A DNA stretch of 6,241 nt from Chloroflexota bacterium (GCA_021847625.1 JAJZQK010000215.1:1-6241), one strand, 5' to 3'; counted from the stretch's first letter, positions 1 to 6,087 are shown. Program-made: numbers and translations. The notes: generated by a model not told the origin, from the letters alone.

Positions 1-133
1 GGACGACTGCAGGTGGTCCGGGCAAGGGATTGGCCCCCGGTTGTACACGGCCGGGGACTGGTACCGGAAAACGGTGAAGCGGGCGCCCGGCCGCCAGCGC
101 AGTTGGACGCATGCCAATGCCAAAGCACCACGT

Positions 134-150
134 GGGGAACAACCTTCCCC
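134..150 (-). terminator. Hairpin downstream of the DinB-like gene, possible weak terminator
   Basis: GGGGAA (134-139) and TTCCCC (145-150) form a perfect 6-bp stem with a 5-base loop, about 59 bases past the stop of the minus-strand DinB-like gene. No T-run follows on the minus strand, so it does not fit a classical intrinsic terminator. It could be a 3' end-stabilising hairpin or chance in GC-rich DNA. A second inverted repeat, CCCCGG (35-40) with CCGGGG (51-56), lies further on. Nothing else in positions 1-208 could be assigned. Confidence 0.2.
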
Positions 151-208
151 CCGGGCTGCTTAGTCACTCCATCCGGCCTGGCTGCCGACCCGAGAGTCGA
201 CAGCGGCG

Positions 209-685
209 TCATCGCCATTCCGCCGGCGACAGCCCGCTCGTCCGGAGCCTCAGGTTGATCTGGCCCACATGGTGCTGCAGGTGGCGCAGGTTATACAGGG
301 CCGTGCCCAGCGCCGTGTCACCGGTCCCCTCGCCGAATCCGTCGGCGGTCATGAACACGTCTATAGTCCTGGCTTCCAGGCGGCTCCTGGCTTCCCGCTT
401 CACCTCCGCCAGGTAGGCGAGGACTTCCTCCCGCGACGGCATCGCCTCTGCCGGGCTGCTCTCCCAGTTCGAACCGAGGCGCCTGAAGAACTTGAATCCC
501 TCTGGGGTGTTCGGCGAAAGGTAGTCAACCGATTCGACGGCATGATAAGCCTGCCGAGCGATACCCCAGCCGCCCTCGGCGTCCTCGGCACGCCAGGTTA
601 CCTCGTCGCAGCGGCGGATGGCCTCCTCCAACGTATCCAGGCTCCGATCGAGCTGGTCAGCCAGAGTCTCACCCAATGAGGGCAA
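209..685 (-). CDS. DinB/YfiT-family putative metal-dependent four-helix protein
   Basis: The product is 158 residues, the usual size for the DinB/YfiT superfamily, cytoplasmic four-helix bundles that bind a divalent metal with three histidines. Some members are bacillithiol- or mycothiol-dependent transferases; many have no known reaction. The likely triad is visible: H48 in the 'AYHAVESVDYL' helix, and H135 and H139 in 'NLRHLQHHVGQIN', the typical HxxxH of the last helix. The start is a TTG at 685, supported by GAGGAGG (699-693 on the minus strand) with a 7-base spacer. It lies inside the end of the upstream PhzF-like gene, so the two are probably translated in a coupled way. No signal peptide or membrane segment is seen. 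Family assignment is firm; the substrate is unknown. Confidence 0.85.
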   Translation of the reverse strand: MPSLGETLADQLDRSLDTLEEAIRRCDEVTWRAEDAEGGWGIARQAYHAVESVDYLSPNTPEGFKFFRRLGSNWESSPAEAMPSREEVLAYLAEVKREARSRLEARTIDVFMTADGFGEGTGDTALGTALYNLRHLQHHVGQINLRLRTSGLSPAEWR

Positions 686-1694
686 TCGGAACCCTCCTCA
701 AGGCCCTTTTTCGGGAACTTATGGCACGCCAGACGATTCCATAGGCTCCCCCTAGGCCAGAGAACCCGTGAATTGGCGACCTGTCGCTTCGGTCGACCAT
801 CATCTTGCCCTGCAAAGCCATCGTCGCCCGCCCGCGAGCCCAAACCCGCTGGATTTCTCGCCCATCGACCTTTGCGTCGACTTCTATCCTGCTCGGACGA
901 CCCATCTCCACTCCTTGGTGCACCTCCACGGTGACCAGTCCGGAGCGGCCGGCGTCCACCTGCCCGTGCCCAATGAGATAACAAGCCAGAGCTCCTGAGG
1001 TCGTCCCGCTGGCGGGTTCTTCGTCGGCCCCGATGCCCGGACAGAAGTCCCTGGCGCGAACGGCGTTGGTGCCGGGCATAACCGCGAACGCGCAGACGGT
1101 GTCCACGCCAAGGTCCCGGCTCAGCCGGCCGAGCCGACCGAAGTCCGGGCTCAAGAGGCCGAGAGCCTCCACCTGAGGGAACGGGACCAAGAGGTGCCGG
1201 AGCCCCGTGGAGACGACCTCCGGCGGCAGGTGCCTGTGAAGCTCAGTTCCGCCCAGCAGTTCAACCAACTCGCGGGCTGCGATGTTCGGGAAGGCGTATG
1301 TGGGGCGCCGTTGCTCCATTTGCACGGTGACTCTCCCCGACCCGGCGGGATGAAGCAGAACCGGGAGCATGCCCGCGGCCGTCTTCTGATACGCGAGCGT
1401 ACCTCCCTCACGGGCCACCAACCGCCCTTCGGCGGCCAGGGCGCTGAATACTGCCACCGTCACGTGGCCGCACAGATCTATCTCCGTGCGCGGCGTGAAG
1501 TACCGGACGCTGAACACGGGAGGGGGGCCGGCCTCGAACCCGGTCACGAAGCCCGTTGTCGGTGCGTTGAGCTCGGTCGCCATGCTTTGCATTTGACCGA
1601 GTGACAGTTCATCCGCCCTCGTGATTACCCCGGCGACGTTCCCAGAAAAGCGGACTTCGGTGAATGCGTCCCAAAGCGAGACCCCGACCTCCAA
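669..1694 (-). CDS. PhzF-family isomerase/epimerase-like protein with atypical active-site residues
   Basis: PhzF-fold proteins are two-domain, diaminopimelate-epimerase-like enzymes; named members isomerise a phenazine precursor, but most are uncharacterised. The N-terminus 'WDAFTEVRFSGNVAGVI' (8-24), 'CGHVTVA' (75-81), 'FCPGIGADEEPASGTTSG' (217-234) and a second-domain end near residue 298 match the family. The catalytic Glu of PhzF (E45, in 'NLSE') is replaced here: 'NAPTTGFV' has T46. The second acidic residue (D208, in 'EDPATG') appears as E226 in 'EEPASG'. I chose TTG at 1694 because AAGGGGG lies 7 bases upstream and family members start just before the DAF motif. Upstream in-frame ATGs at 1775 and 1766 would add an unusual Arg-rich stretch. 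After residue 298 there is a 43-residue tail (341 in total) not usual for the family, ending 17 bases inside the next gene. Confidence 0.85.
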   Translation of the reverse strand: MEVGVSLWDAFTEVRFSGNVAGVITRADELSLGQMQSMATELNAPTTGFVTGFEAGPPPVFSVRYFTPRTEIDLCGHVTVAVFSALAAEGRLVAREGGTLAYQKTAAGMLPVLLHPAGSGRVTVQMEQRRPTYAFPNIAARELVELLGGTELHRHLPPEVVSTGLRHLLVPFPQVEALGLLSPDFGRLGRLSRDLGVDTVCAFAVMPGTNAVRARDFCPGIGADEEPASGTTSGALACYLIGHGQVDAGRSGLVTVEVHQGVEMGRPSRIEVDAKVDGREIQRVWARGRATMALQGKMMVDRSDRSPIHGFSGLGGAYGIVWRAISSRKRALRRVPIALIG

Positions 1695-1701
1695 GTTGCT
1701 A

Positions 1702-1708
1702 CCCCCTT
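1702..1708 (-). promoter_or_regulatory. Ribosome binding site deciding the TTG start of the PhzF-like gene
   Basis: Read on the minus strand, AAGGGGG (1708-1702) sits 7 bases before the TTG at 1694. This supports a TTG start over the in-frame ATGs further upstream, and agrees with the place where PhzF proteins normally begin. Confidence 0.6.
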
Positions 1709-1721
1709 GCCTTTTGCATCC

Positions 1722-1826
1722 CCACCTACGAAGGTGGCGACTCAGGGTTCTGCGTGCAAGAACCATGACTCCCATCTTCGTATTCTACCTCCGATAGGCC
1801 CCTCCGTGAGGAGCCAGTGAGGTAGA
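1722..1826 (-). promoter_or_regulatory. Structured 5' leader with three hairpins upstream of the PhzF-like gene
   Basis: Three perfect or near-perfect stems follow one another in the leader. First is an 8-bp stem (1784-1791 with 1819-1826) enclosing a smaller hairpin (1797-1815, one mismatch, CGT loop). Second is a 6-bp stem, GGTTCT/AGAACC (1746-1751 with 1759-1764). Third is a 6-bp stem, CCACCT/AGGTGG (1722-1727 with 1732-1737), with a 4-base loop. The last ends 13 bases before the ribosome binding site. No T-run follows, so if it controls expression it would act on translation rather than termination. I could not match it to a T-box, TPP, SAM, cobalamin or c-di-GMP consensus. It could also be an operator region between divergent genes. 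Confidence 0.4.
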
Positions 1827-1997
1827 TAGAAGCCATCCTTCTGGCACCATGCACTTGAGGAATGCGGAAGTGACTGAGCCTCAATCGTCTCCATGGATAA
1901 CCGCCGTCGTCGGGCCGCTTGTTGCCATCGTCCTATCCTGCGCTCCTTGGCCGGCCTTCAAGCGCAAGGACATCTTGTTAAGAAGGGGGTCTTGCCC

Positions 1998-2453
1998 GTG
2001 GGCAGAGGATTTCGCTCAGACTTTGCTTTCCTGACCCACCTTACCGCTTTCTTCAGGGGTGACACGGGTCCGCTCGGCCGACCGGAAGGCTTGGTTCTCC
2101 CCAGGAGAAGGCCGGGATCCGACAGGAGTGCCTACTTAGCGCCGAGAGCCTTGGGCTGTCGGGACTACTTTTGGAGCGCGGTCGCCGCAGTCCCGGTGGT
2201 TGTCGCCGCTATTGCCCTGCTAGGCACGGGGGGCCCTTTCCTGATCGCGGGCGTCCTTGCGCTTGGGCTCTCGGTCTTCAGCTTCTGGACAGGAATGGCC
2301 ATTGTTCGTAGCGACGACACAATCCTCCTGCCGGGCGAGAACAAGTGGTTCACCGTCCACAAGTCATGGGGATACGTGTATTTCTTCCACGCCCTGATTC
2401 TCGCGCTTTTCGCGGTCGCGTCATTGTTCTATTCGGTTTCCGGCGGAGAGTAG
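1998..2453 (+). CDS. Small three-helix membrane protein of unknown family (start uncertain)
   Basis: I do not recognise this protein. Counted from the GTG at 1998 it has 151 residues and three hydrophobic segments: about 58-77 ('FWSAVAAVPVVVAAIALLGT'), 81-103 ('FLIAGVLALGLSVFSFWTG...') and 127-147 ('VYFFHALILALFAVASLFYSV'). A polar, charged loop rich in Asp, Lys, Trp and His (104-126, 'RSDDTILLPGENKW...') joins segments two and three. GTG at 1998 is preceded by AAGGGGGT with an 8-base spacer. However, codon use before about 2150 is poor (TTA, several AGA/AGG), and only the part from 2151 looks clearly coding. A TTG at 2151 would give a 100-residue protein that is almost all membrane, though with a weak binding site. 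It is divergent from the PhzF-like gene and separated from the next operon by its own promoter. Confidence 0.5.
   Translation: MGRGFRSDFAFLTHLTAFFRGDTGPLGRPEGLVLPRRRPGSDRSAYLAPRALGCRDYFWSAVAAVPVVVAAIALLGTGGPFLIAGVLALGLSVFSFWTGMAIVRSDDTILLPGENKWFTVHKSWGYVYFFHALILALFAVASLFYSVSGGE
2095..2109. repeat. Inverted repeat TTCTCC-CCA-GGAGAA
   Basis: This is a perfect 6-bp inverted repeat with a 3-base centre, flanked by CCGG on both sides (2082-2085 and 2112-2115) that can extend the structure. It lies in the doubtful 5' part of the small membrane-protein reading frame. It may be an operator, an RNA hairpin, or chance; if regulatory, the gene would more likely start at 2151. Confidence 0.25.
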
Positions 2454-2530
2454 CCAAGGAGGGGAGACAGCGGATCTTCGGACTGGCGCCCCGGCCTGGT
2501 TGGAGGGTAACCCTTTAAGGAACTTGGTCG

Positions 2531-2559
2531 TTGACGCTCCATCGAGCAAGTCGTGTAAT
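2531..2559 (+). promoter_or_regulatory. Sigma-A-type promoter for the QueG-like operon
   Basis: The -35 box TTGACG (2531-2536) and the -10 box TGTAAT (2554-2559) are separated by exactly 17 bases and match the vegetative consensus at five of six and four of six positions. Transcription would begin near 2566, leaving a leader of about 120 bases before the GTG at 2688. It follows the end of the membrane-protein gene by about 80 bases, so the QueG-like operon has its own promoter. Confidence 0.65.
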
Positions 2560-2581
2560 CTAAAGAAGGGTCGCGATACGG

Positions 2582-2624
2582 CGAACAACAGTTCGTTTTA
2601 GCGGGCGAATGGTCTATCTGACCA
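2582..2624 (+). promoter_or_regulatory. Two small leader hairpins, the first followed by a T-run
   Basis: CGAAC (2582-2586) and GTTCG (2591-2595) make a 5-bp stem with an AACA loop, directly followed by TTTT (2596-2599), a terminator-like arrangement about 20-30 bases after the expected transcript start. TGGTC (2610-2614) and GACCA (2620-2624) form a second 5-bp hairpin. Stem one is too short to be a strong terminator. It may be a weak attenuator, a pause site or chance. No preQ1 riboswitch consensus was recognised here. Confidence 0.25.
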
Positions 2625-2687
2625 AGAGTTGACGAATCCCGTCCGACCGATCGTGGCTCTCCGAATTATGACGCTGGAGGTGGCGAT

Positions 2688-3818
2688 GTGGCTTCAAGCC
2701 TTGCCCCGATACTTGCAGCTGCCGAGGAGGCTGGCTTCGCCGCCCTGGCAACCATGCCGTGCGTCCCCTTCTCCGACTGGCTCGGCGTCGTTCGGACCAG
2801 GGAAGGGTACACCGATTTCCTCTCGCTTCCCAGCCTGGCCGACGCCAGGGAGACGTTGCCGGAGGCGCGGACCATCGTCGTCGCCGTGTGGGACTACCTC
2901 GGGCACGCGCCGGCGGTGGTGGGACCGGGCAGGGTGGCCAGGCTGTACCTCTCGGAGAGCGACCCCTCTGACCCGGAGACCCACCCCGCCGCGCGACGGA
3001 TGGCGGAAACCTTCGCCCGGCTGGGGTGGCGGACCAGCACCAAGGCCCCACGACGGGAGGCCGCGGTGGCCGCCGGCCTGCTCGAGCAACGTCGGAACTG
3101 CCTGGGCTACCTCCCGGGGGGGCACTCCTTCGTGGCCCTTTTCACCTGGGTGGTGGATCAAACCCTGGCCCACGAACGGGTCACCTTCGGGGATATCTCG
3201 GGCGCCACCATCGAGACGGTGCGGGAGTTCGCCTATCCGCCGGGGCGGCGGGACCCGTGCGGACGGTGCCAGGCTTGCCTTGAGGCATGTCCAACGCAGG
3301 CTTTGGTCAGACCGTTCGTCCTGGACCCCCGACGTTGCATCGACCGAAACACGTGGCGCGTTGGACAGTGGTTGCCAAGGGAATTGCGCCCTAAAATGGG
3401 CACCTGGCTTTATGGTTGCGACGTGTGCCAGGAAGTCTGCCCGCACAATCAGAAGGCCCTAAAGGCTGCCGCGAGCAAGGCCCGCGGGAAGGCCGAGTTC
3501 GCCCTCGACCGTTTGGCGGCCATCGACGACCGCCAATACCGGGACGTCTGGCAGCGGTTCTTCGTCTTCAACGAGGACCCTGCCGACCTCCGTCGAAACG
3601 TCATGGTGGCCATCGGGAACTTGGGCGATACTTCTTTGCTGCCGTCCTTACTGGCCGGCAGCAAGGACGGTGCGCCGGTGGTCAGGGGCCACGCCGCCTG
3701 GGCCTTGGGCAGGTTCAAAGCTTCGAGGGCCCGGAAGGCGCTGAAGTCCGCCCTGGCCGGGGAAACTGATGCTGCGGTGCGGGCCGAGATCCTCGCGGCC
3801 CTGGAGGAGCAAGGGTGA
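2688..3818 (+). CDS. QueG-like (DUF1730) double [4Fe-4S] cluster protein with C-terminal HEAT-like repeats
   Basis: True QueG is a cytoplasmic, cobalamin-dependent epoxyqueuosine reductase completing the queuosine base in tRNA, and is usually close to this length (376 residues). Visible here are a DUF1730-like N-terminal domain (about 1-180), the ferredoxin-like cluster motifs C191xxC194xxC197xxxC201P and C217...C244xxC247xxxC251P (all eight ligands), and a C-terminal alpha-helical HEAT-like region ('LRRNVMVAIGNLGD', 'VVRGHAAWALGRF', 'DAAVRAEILAALEE', about 301-374). 'LRPKMGTWLYGCDVCQEVCPHN' is the family's second cluster signature. By eye, two conserved QueG stretches are missing: the 'VDTGP' block with the catalytic Asp, and 'GLGWIGKN', which reads 'GLLEQRRN' (130-137). 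The GTG start at 2688 has GGAGG (2676-2680) 7 bases upstream. It is the first gene of a three-gene operon. It may be a QueG paralogue with another substrate. Confidence 0.8.
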   Translation: MASSLAPILAAAEEAGFAALATMPCVPFSDWLGVVRTREGYTDFLSLPSLADARETLPEARTIVVAVWDYLGHAPAVVGPGRVARLYLSESDPSDPETHPAARRMAETFARLGWRTSTKAPRREAAVAAGLLEQRRNCLGYLPGGHSFVALFTWVVDQTLAHERVTFGDISGATIETVREFAYPPGRRDPCGRCQACLEACPTQALVRPFVLDPRRCIDRNTWRVGQWLPRELRPKMGTWLYGCDVCQEVCPHNQKALKAAASKARGKAEFALDRLAAIDDRQYRDVWQRFFVFNEDPADLRRNVMVAIGNLGDTSLLPSLLAGSKDGAPVVRGHAAWALGRFKASRARKALKSALAGETDAAVRAEILAALEEQG

Positions 3819-4486
3819 AGGCCCGCGCTCGTGGGGACAGAGTTCGGTCCTTGGGGGGCGATGTCGTGGGGCTCGATCGATGGGAATGGGATCCAGTCTC
3901 CGATGGTTTGGCGCCGTTCATCTGCAACTCTCCCCTTTGGAGGCTTGCGGATATTGAGGGGCCGTGCCTGGCGCTCCTTGACAACACGGCGCTTGATGAA
4001 GACGGTGGCAAAGTTGCCCTGGTCGGGGTGGCCGACTGGACGGACGTGTCCATCGAAGCGCAGATGAGGTTCCTCAAGGGCCGCGGGCCGGATGACCCCC
4101 GCCGGGGGTGGTTTGGGTTCGCCCTGAGAGCCATGGATGTCCACAACTATGAGCTCTTCTGGCTGATGCCCCAGCATACAGGGGAAGTGGGCGCTGTCGC
4201 CTACGTGCCGGTGGCCCACGGTATCGTGCCCTGGTGGACCGAGGGGTACAGCAAGCAGACCTTCGGTCGAGCGGTGATTCCCGCGAACGAGTGGTTCAGC
4301 GTTCGAGCGGAGGTGGTCGGCCGCACGGCGAGGCTGACCGTAAACGGCGAGCCTGCACTAGAGAGGACCTTGAGCTACTACCTCAATCGCGGCAAAGTGG
4401 GTTTCTATGTGGGGACCCTGACGGACACAGCTTTTCGACGAGTTCGAGTCCGAGCTTTGGACAAGGAGTTGCCGCTAGGCGATTAG
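3815..4486 (+). CDS. Concanavalin A-like lectin/glucanase-fold protein, no secretion signal
   Basis: The 223-residue product resembles the jelly-roll domains of the LamG/DUF1080/family-16-like group, which bind or cleave sugars. Supporting strands are 'DWTDVSIEAQMRFL' (74-87), 'GWFGFALRAMDVHNYELFWLMP' (98-119), 'IPANEWFSVRAEVVGRTARLTVNGEP' (155-180) and 'RGKVGFYVGTLTDTAFRRVRVRAL' (192-215). The order 'NEWFSVRAEV...LTVNGE...GKVGFY...FRRVRV' is typical of this fold. No glycosidase catalytic motif such as ExDxE is seen. The N-terminus is polar and Arg-rich without a signal peptide, so the protein should stay in the cytoplasm, unusual for this fold. The GTG start overlaps the QueG-like stop codon by 4 bases (GTGA) with GGAGG at 3803-3807, so the two genes are translationally coupled. 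The fold is fairly sure; the ligand is unknown. Confidence 0.7.
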   Translation: MKARARGDRVRSLGGDVVGLDRWEWDPVSDGLAPFICNSPLWRLADIEGPCLALLDNTALDEDGGKVALVGVADWTDVSIEAQMRFLKGRGPDDPRRGWFGFALRAMDVHNYELFWLMPQHTGEVGAVAYVPVAHGIVPWWTEGYSKQTFGRAVIPANEWFSVRAEVVGRTARLTVNGEPALERTLSYYLNRGKVGFYVGTLTDTAFRRVRVRALDKELPLGD

Positions 4487-4509
4487 TGCGACAGGAGGTT
4501 TGGGGAGAC

Positions 4510-5166
4510 GTGGACGAGGCTGAGATTCTGAAGGCGGCGGCGCTCTTTGTCAAGAGGGAGATGGTCGGTGACGCGAGCGGCCACGACTGGTGGCACGCTT
4601 ACCGAGTTGCCCGGACCACCAGGGTGATTGCCCAAGAGGAAGGGGCCAACCGTTTCGTCTGCGAGCTGGCCGCCCTGTTACACGATGTTGCCGACGAGAA
4701 GCTGAATGACACCGAGGAAGCTGGTCTGAGGAAGGTCAGAGCGTCGATGGGGGAGAACGGGGTCGACCAAGCCGCGGCGGCGCACGTCCTGGAGATCATC
4801 TCCACCATGTCATTCAGAGGAGGCGGTCGACCGGGGATGCGCTCTCCCGAGGGCAGGGCGGTCCAGGACGCCGACAGGCTGGACGCCATCGGGGCGATTG
4901 GTATCGCCAGGGTATTCGCTTATTGCGGCGCCAGGGGCCTGCCCATCCACGATCCGAACCTACCACCCCGCGCTCACCTGACCGCCGAGGCCTATCGCCA
5001 CGAGAAGTCGTCCGGCATCAACAACTTCTATGAGAAACTGCTCAAACTCAAGGACTTGATGAACACCCGCTCAGGAAGAAGGATGGCCGAAAGCCCCCAC
5101 CTCTTCATGGCAGACTTCCTGCGCCACTTCAAGGCGGAGTGGGATGGGCGTGACCCAAGCGCTTGA
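4510..5166 (+). CDS. HD-domain metal-dependent phosphohydrolase, YpgQ-like
   Basis: The 218-residue product matches the size and motifs of the YpgQ-type HD family; B. subtilis YpgQ is reported as a nucleoside triphosphate pyrophosphohydrolase. The metal ligands can be placed: H29 in 'GHDWWHAYRV', H58-D59 in 'LAALLHDVADEKL', and D122 in 'VQDADRLDAIGAIGIARVFAY', a hallmark of this subgroup. 'ISTMSFRGGG' (97-106) is another conserved element. It is probably a soluble cytoplasmic enzyme acting on nucleotides. I chose the GTG at 4510, with AGGAGGT at 4493-4499 and a 10-base spacer. The frame stays open further upstream, but that part overlaps the jelly-roll gene and lacks family similarity. It is the last gene of the operon, 23 bases after its neighbour. 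Function is inferred from family; the exact substrate cannot be read from sequence. Confidence 0.85.
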   Translation: MDEAEILKAAALFVKREMVGDASGHDWWHAYRVARTTRVIAQEEGANRFVCELAALLHDVADEKLNDTEEAGLRKVRASMGENGVDQAAAAHVLEIISTMSFRGGGRPGMRSPEGRAVQDADRLDAIGAIGIARVFAYCGARGLPIHDPNLPPRAHLTAEAYRHEKSSGINNFYEKLLKLKDLMNTRSGRRMAESPHLFMADFLRHFKAEWDGRDPSA

Positions 5167-5174
5167 AAGTCGGA

Positions 5175-5222
5175 CCTCCCCGTGACGGCGCCCGCCCAGG
5201 CTGCCCGTCGGTGGATGGGAGG
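5175..5222 (+). terminator. Possible terminator-like stem after the HD gene
   Basis: CCTCCC (5175-5180) can pair with GGGAGG (5217-5222) around an inner stem GACGG (5184-5188) with CCGTC (5205-5209). The structure begins 9 bases after the HD stop codon and ends before the azlC promoter, a fitting place for a 3' end. No T-run follows, so an intrinsic terminator is doubtful. Confidence 0.25.
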
Positions 5223-5241
5223 ACGCAGATCCGGGTGGCTG

Positions 5242-5270
5242 TTGAACGCCTGGGAGGGTGATGATACGAT
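5242..5270 (+). promoter_or_regulatory. Sigma-A-type promoter for azlC
   Basis: TTGAAC (5242-5247) and TACGAT (5265-5270) are spaced by exactly 17 bases and match the vegetative consensus at four of six positions each. The transcript would start near 5277, about 50 bases before the azlC ATG. This suggests azlC is transcribed separately from the upstream operon, although read-through is possible. The leader is too short for a T-box or large riboswitch. Confidence 0.6.
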
Positions 5271-5325
5271 GAGGCGCAGAGATAAAGACGCGGGCGATTT
5301 CAGCCTTGAGGGATGAGGGCGAATC

Positions 5326-6042
5326 ATGAAGCCTGTCCTTGCGGCCCTGAGCGACACCCTGCCTTTGGCGGTCAGCGTTTCCCTGGTTGGAACGGTCTTT
5401 GGAGTCACGGCACGGCGGGCAGGAATGACGGGCGGGGAGTTGGCCCTGATGTCAGGCCTCGTCTTTGCCGGGGCCGCCCAGTTCGCCGCTGTCTCCCTGT
5501 GGACCGCTGGTGGTTCAGCTCTCCAGATTGTCATCACTACCCTGATCGTGAATCTGCGCCACCTGTTGATGGGCGCCTCTGTCGCCCGCCACTTTGGCGG
5601 TCGCGTGTCGCGACCGACCCTGGCAGCCCTAGCTGCTGGGTTGAGCGATGAGTCTTACGCCGCCACGACCCGGCGCTTTGCCCTTCATGGCCCCTCTGCT
5701 CGTTACATGCTGGTGGCGAACTCGGTGATTTACGCGGCCTGGTTGATCAGCACTCTGTTCGGGGCGCAGTTCGGAAACGTGGTAGCGAACCCCGAGCGCT
5801 ACGCTCTGGATTTTGCGTTCCCGGCGGCGTTCCTGGGCATCCTCGTCCCCCAGATCAGGGGCCGCTCATTTATCGCCGCCTCAGTCGCAGCGACAGCGGC
5901 GTCTGTTCTGGCGGCCCTGGTTATTTTCGGCACGCTATTCATCTTCGGCATTGGCGGGCCTGTGTTCTTGCCTGCCGTGGTGCTGTTCGTGCTTGTCACG
6001 ATCATTCAGATCAGCAAGCGCGAAAGCAACAACCCCACCTGA
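5326..6042 (+). CDS. azlC: AzlC-family branched-chain amino acid exporter, large subunit
   Basis: AzlC is the larger inner-membrane subunit of the AzlCD exporter for branched-chain amino acids (and the analogue 4-azaleucine in B. subtilis). The 238-residue product has the expected length and family motifs: 'LVFAGAAQFAAVSLW' (45-59), 'NLRHLLMGASVARHF' (76-90), 'LSDESYAATTRRF' (106-118) and 'ANSVIYAAWLISTLFGAQFG' (131-150). Hydrophobic segments recur along its length, the last at about 186-208 and 211-229. The ATG at 5326 has GAGGG (5315-5319) 6 bases upstream and its own promoter. AzlD, the small partner of about 100 residues, normally follows immediately or overlaps. Here a repeat region follows with no AzlD-like frame, so the partner must lie elsewhere or be missing. 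The exported substrate is inferred from the family. Confidence 0.88.
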   Translation: MKPVLAALSDTLPLAVSVSLVGTVFGVTARRAGMTGGELALMSGLVFAGAAQFAAVSLWTAGGSALQIVITTLIVNLRHLLMGASVARHFGGRVSRPTLAALAAGLSDESYAATTRRFALHGPSARYMLVANSVIYAAWLISTLFGAQFGNVVANPERYALDFAFPAAFLGILVPQIRGRSFIAASVAATAASVLAALVIFGTLFIFGIGGPVFLPAVVLFVLVTIIQISKRESNNPT

Positions 6043-6087
6043 GCGGGCGCAGAATTACTTGAATGCCGCACCCAGCCACCTGCCGTG

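Noticed and set aside
13..258. Plus-strand open frame of 81 residues at the left end
   Set aside because: It runs over the DinB-like gene on the other strand, has no good ribosome binding site, and its product matches no family I know.
1695..1775. Earlier ATG starts (1775 and 1766) for the PhzF-like gene
   Set aside because: They would add an Arg-rich extension encoded by the leader hairpins, while the TTG at 1694 has a better binding site and fits the family's N-terminus.
1695..1860. T-box or known riboswitch in the PhzF-like leader
   Set aside because: No T-box GGTGG-type antiterminator bulge, no terminator T-run and no recognised riboswitch core could be found.
1849..2034. Short plus-strand frame starting with ATG at 1849
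   Set aside because: It has no ribosome binding site and no recognisable domain, and it overlaps the start region of the membrane-protein frame.
2629..2634. Second TTGACG as an additional promoter
   Set aside because: No acceptable -10 box lies 16-18 bases downstream.
2629..3462. Long plus-strand frame overlapping the QueG-like gene
   Set aside because: Its product is low in complexity (Pro, Arg, Trp) as expected from a shifted frame of GC-rich coding DNA. The QueG-like frame has clear motifs.
3449..4219. Long minus-strand frame opposite the QueG-like and jelly-roll genes
   Set aside because: It is antisense to two well-supported genes and shows no domain features.
4234..4509. Upstream extension of the HD gene to 4234
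   Set aside because: It lies within the jelly-roll gene in another frame and has no family similarity. GTG at 4510 has a clear binding site.
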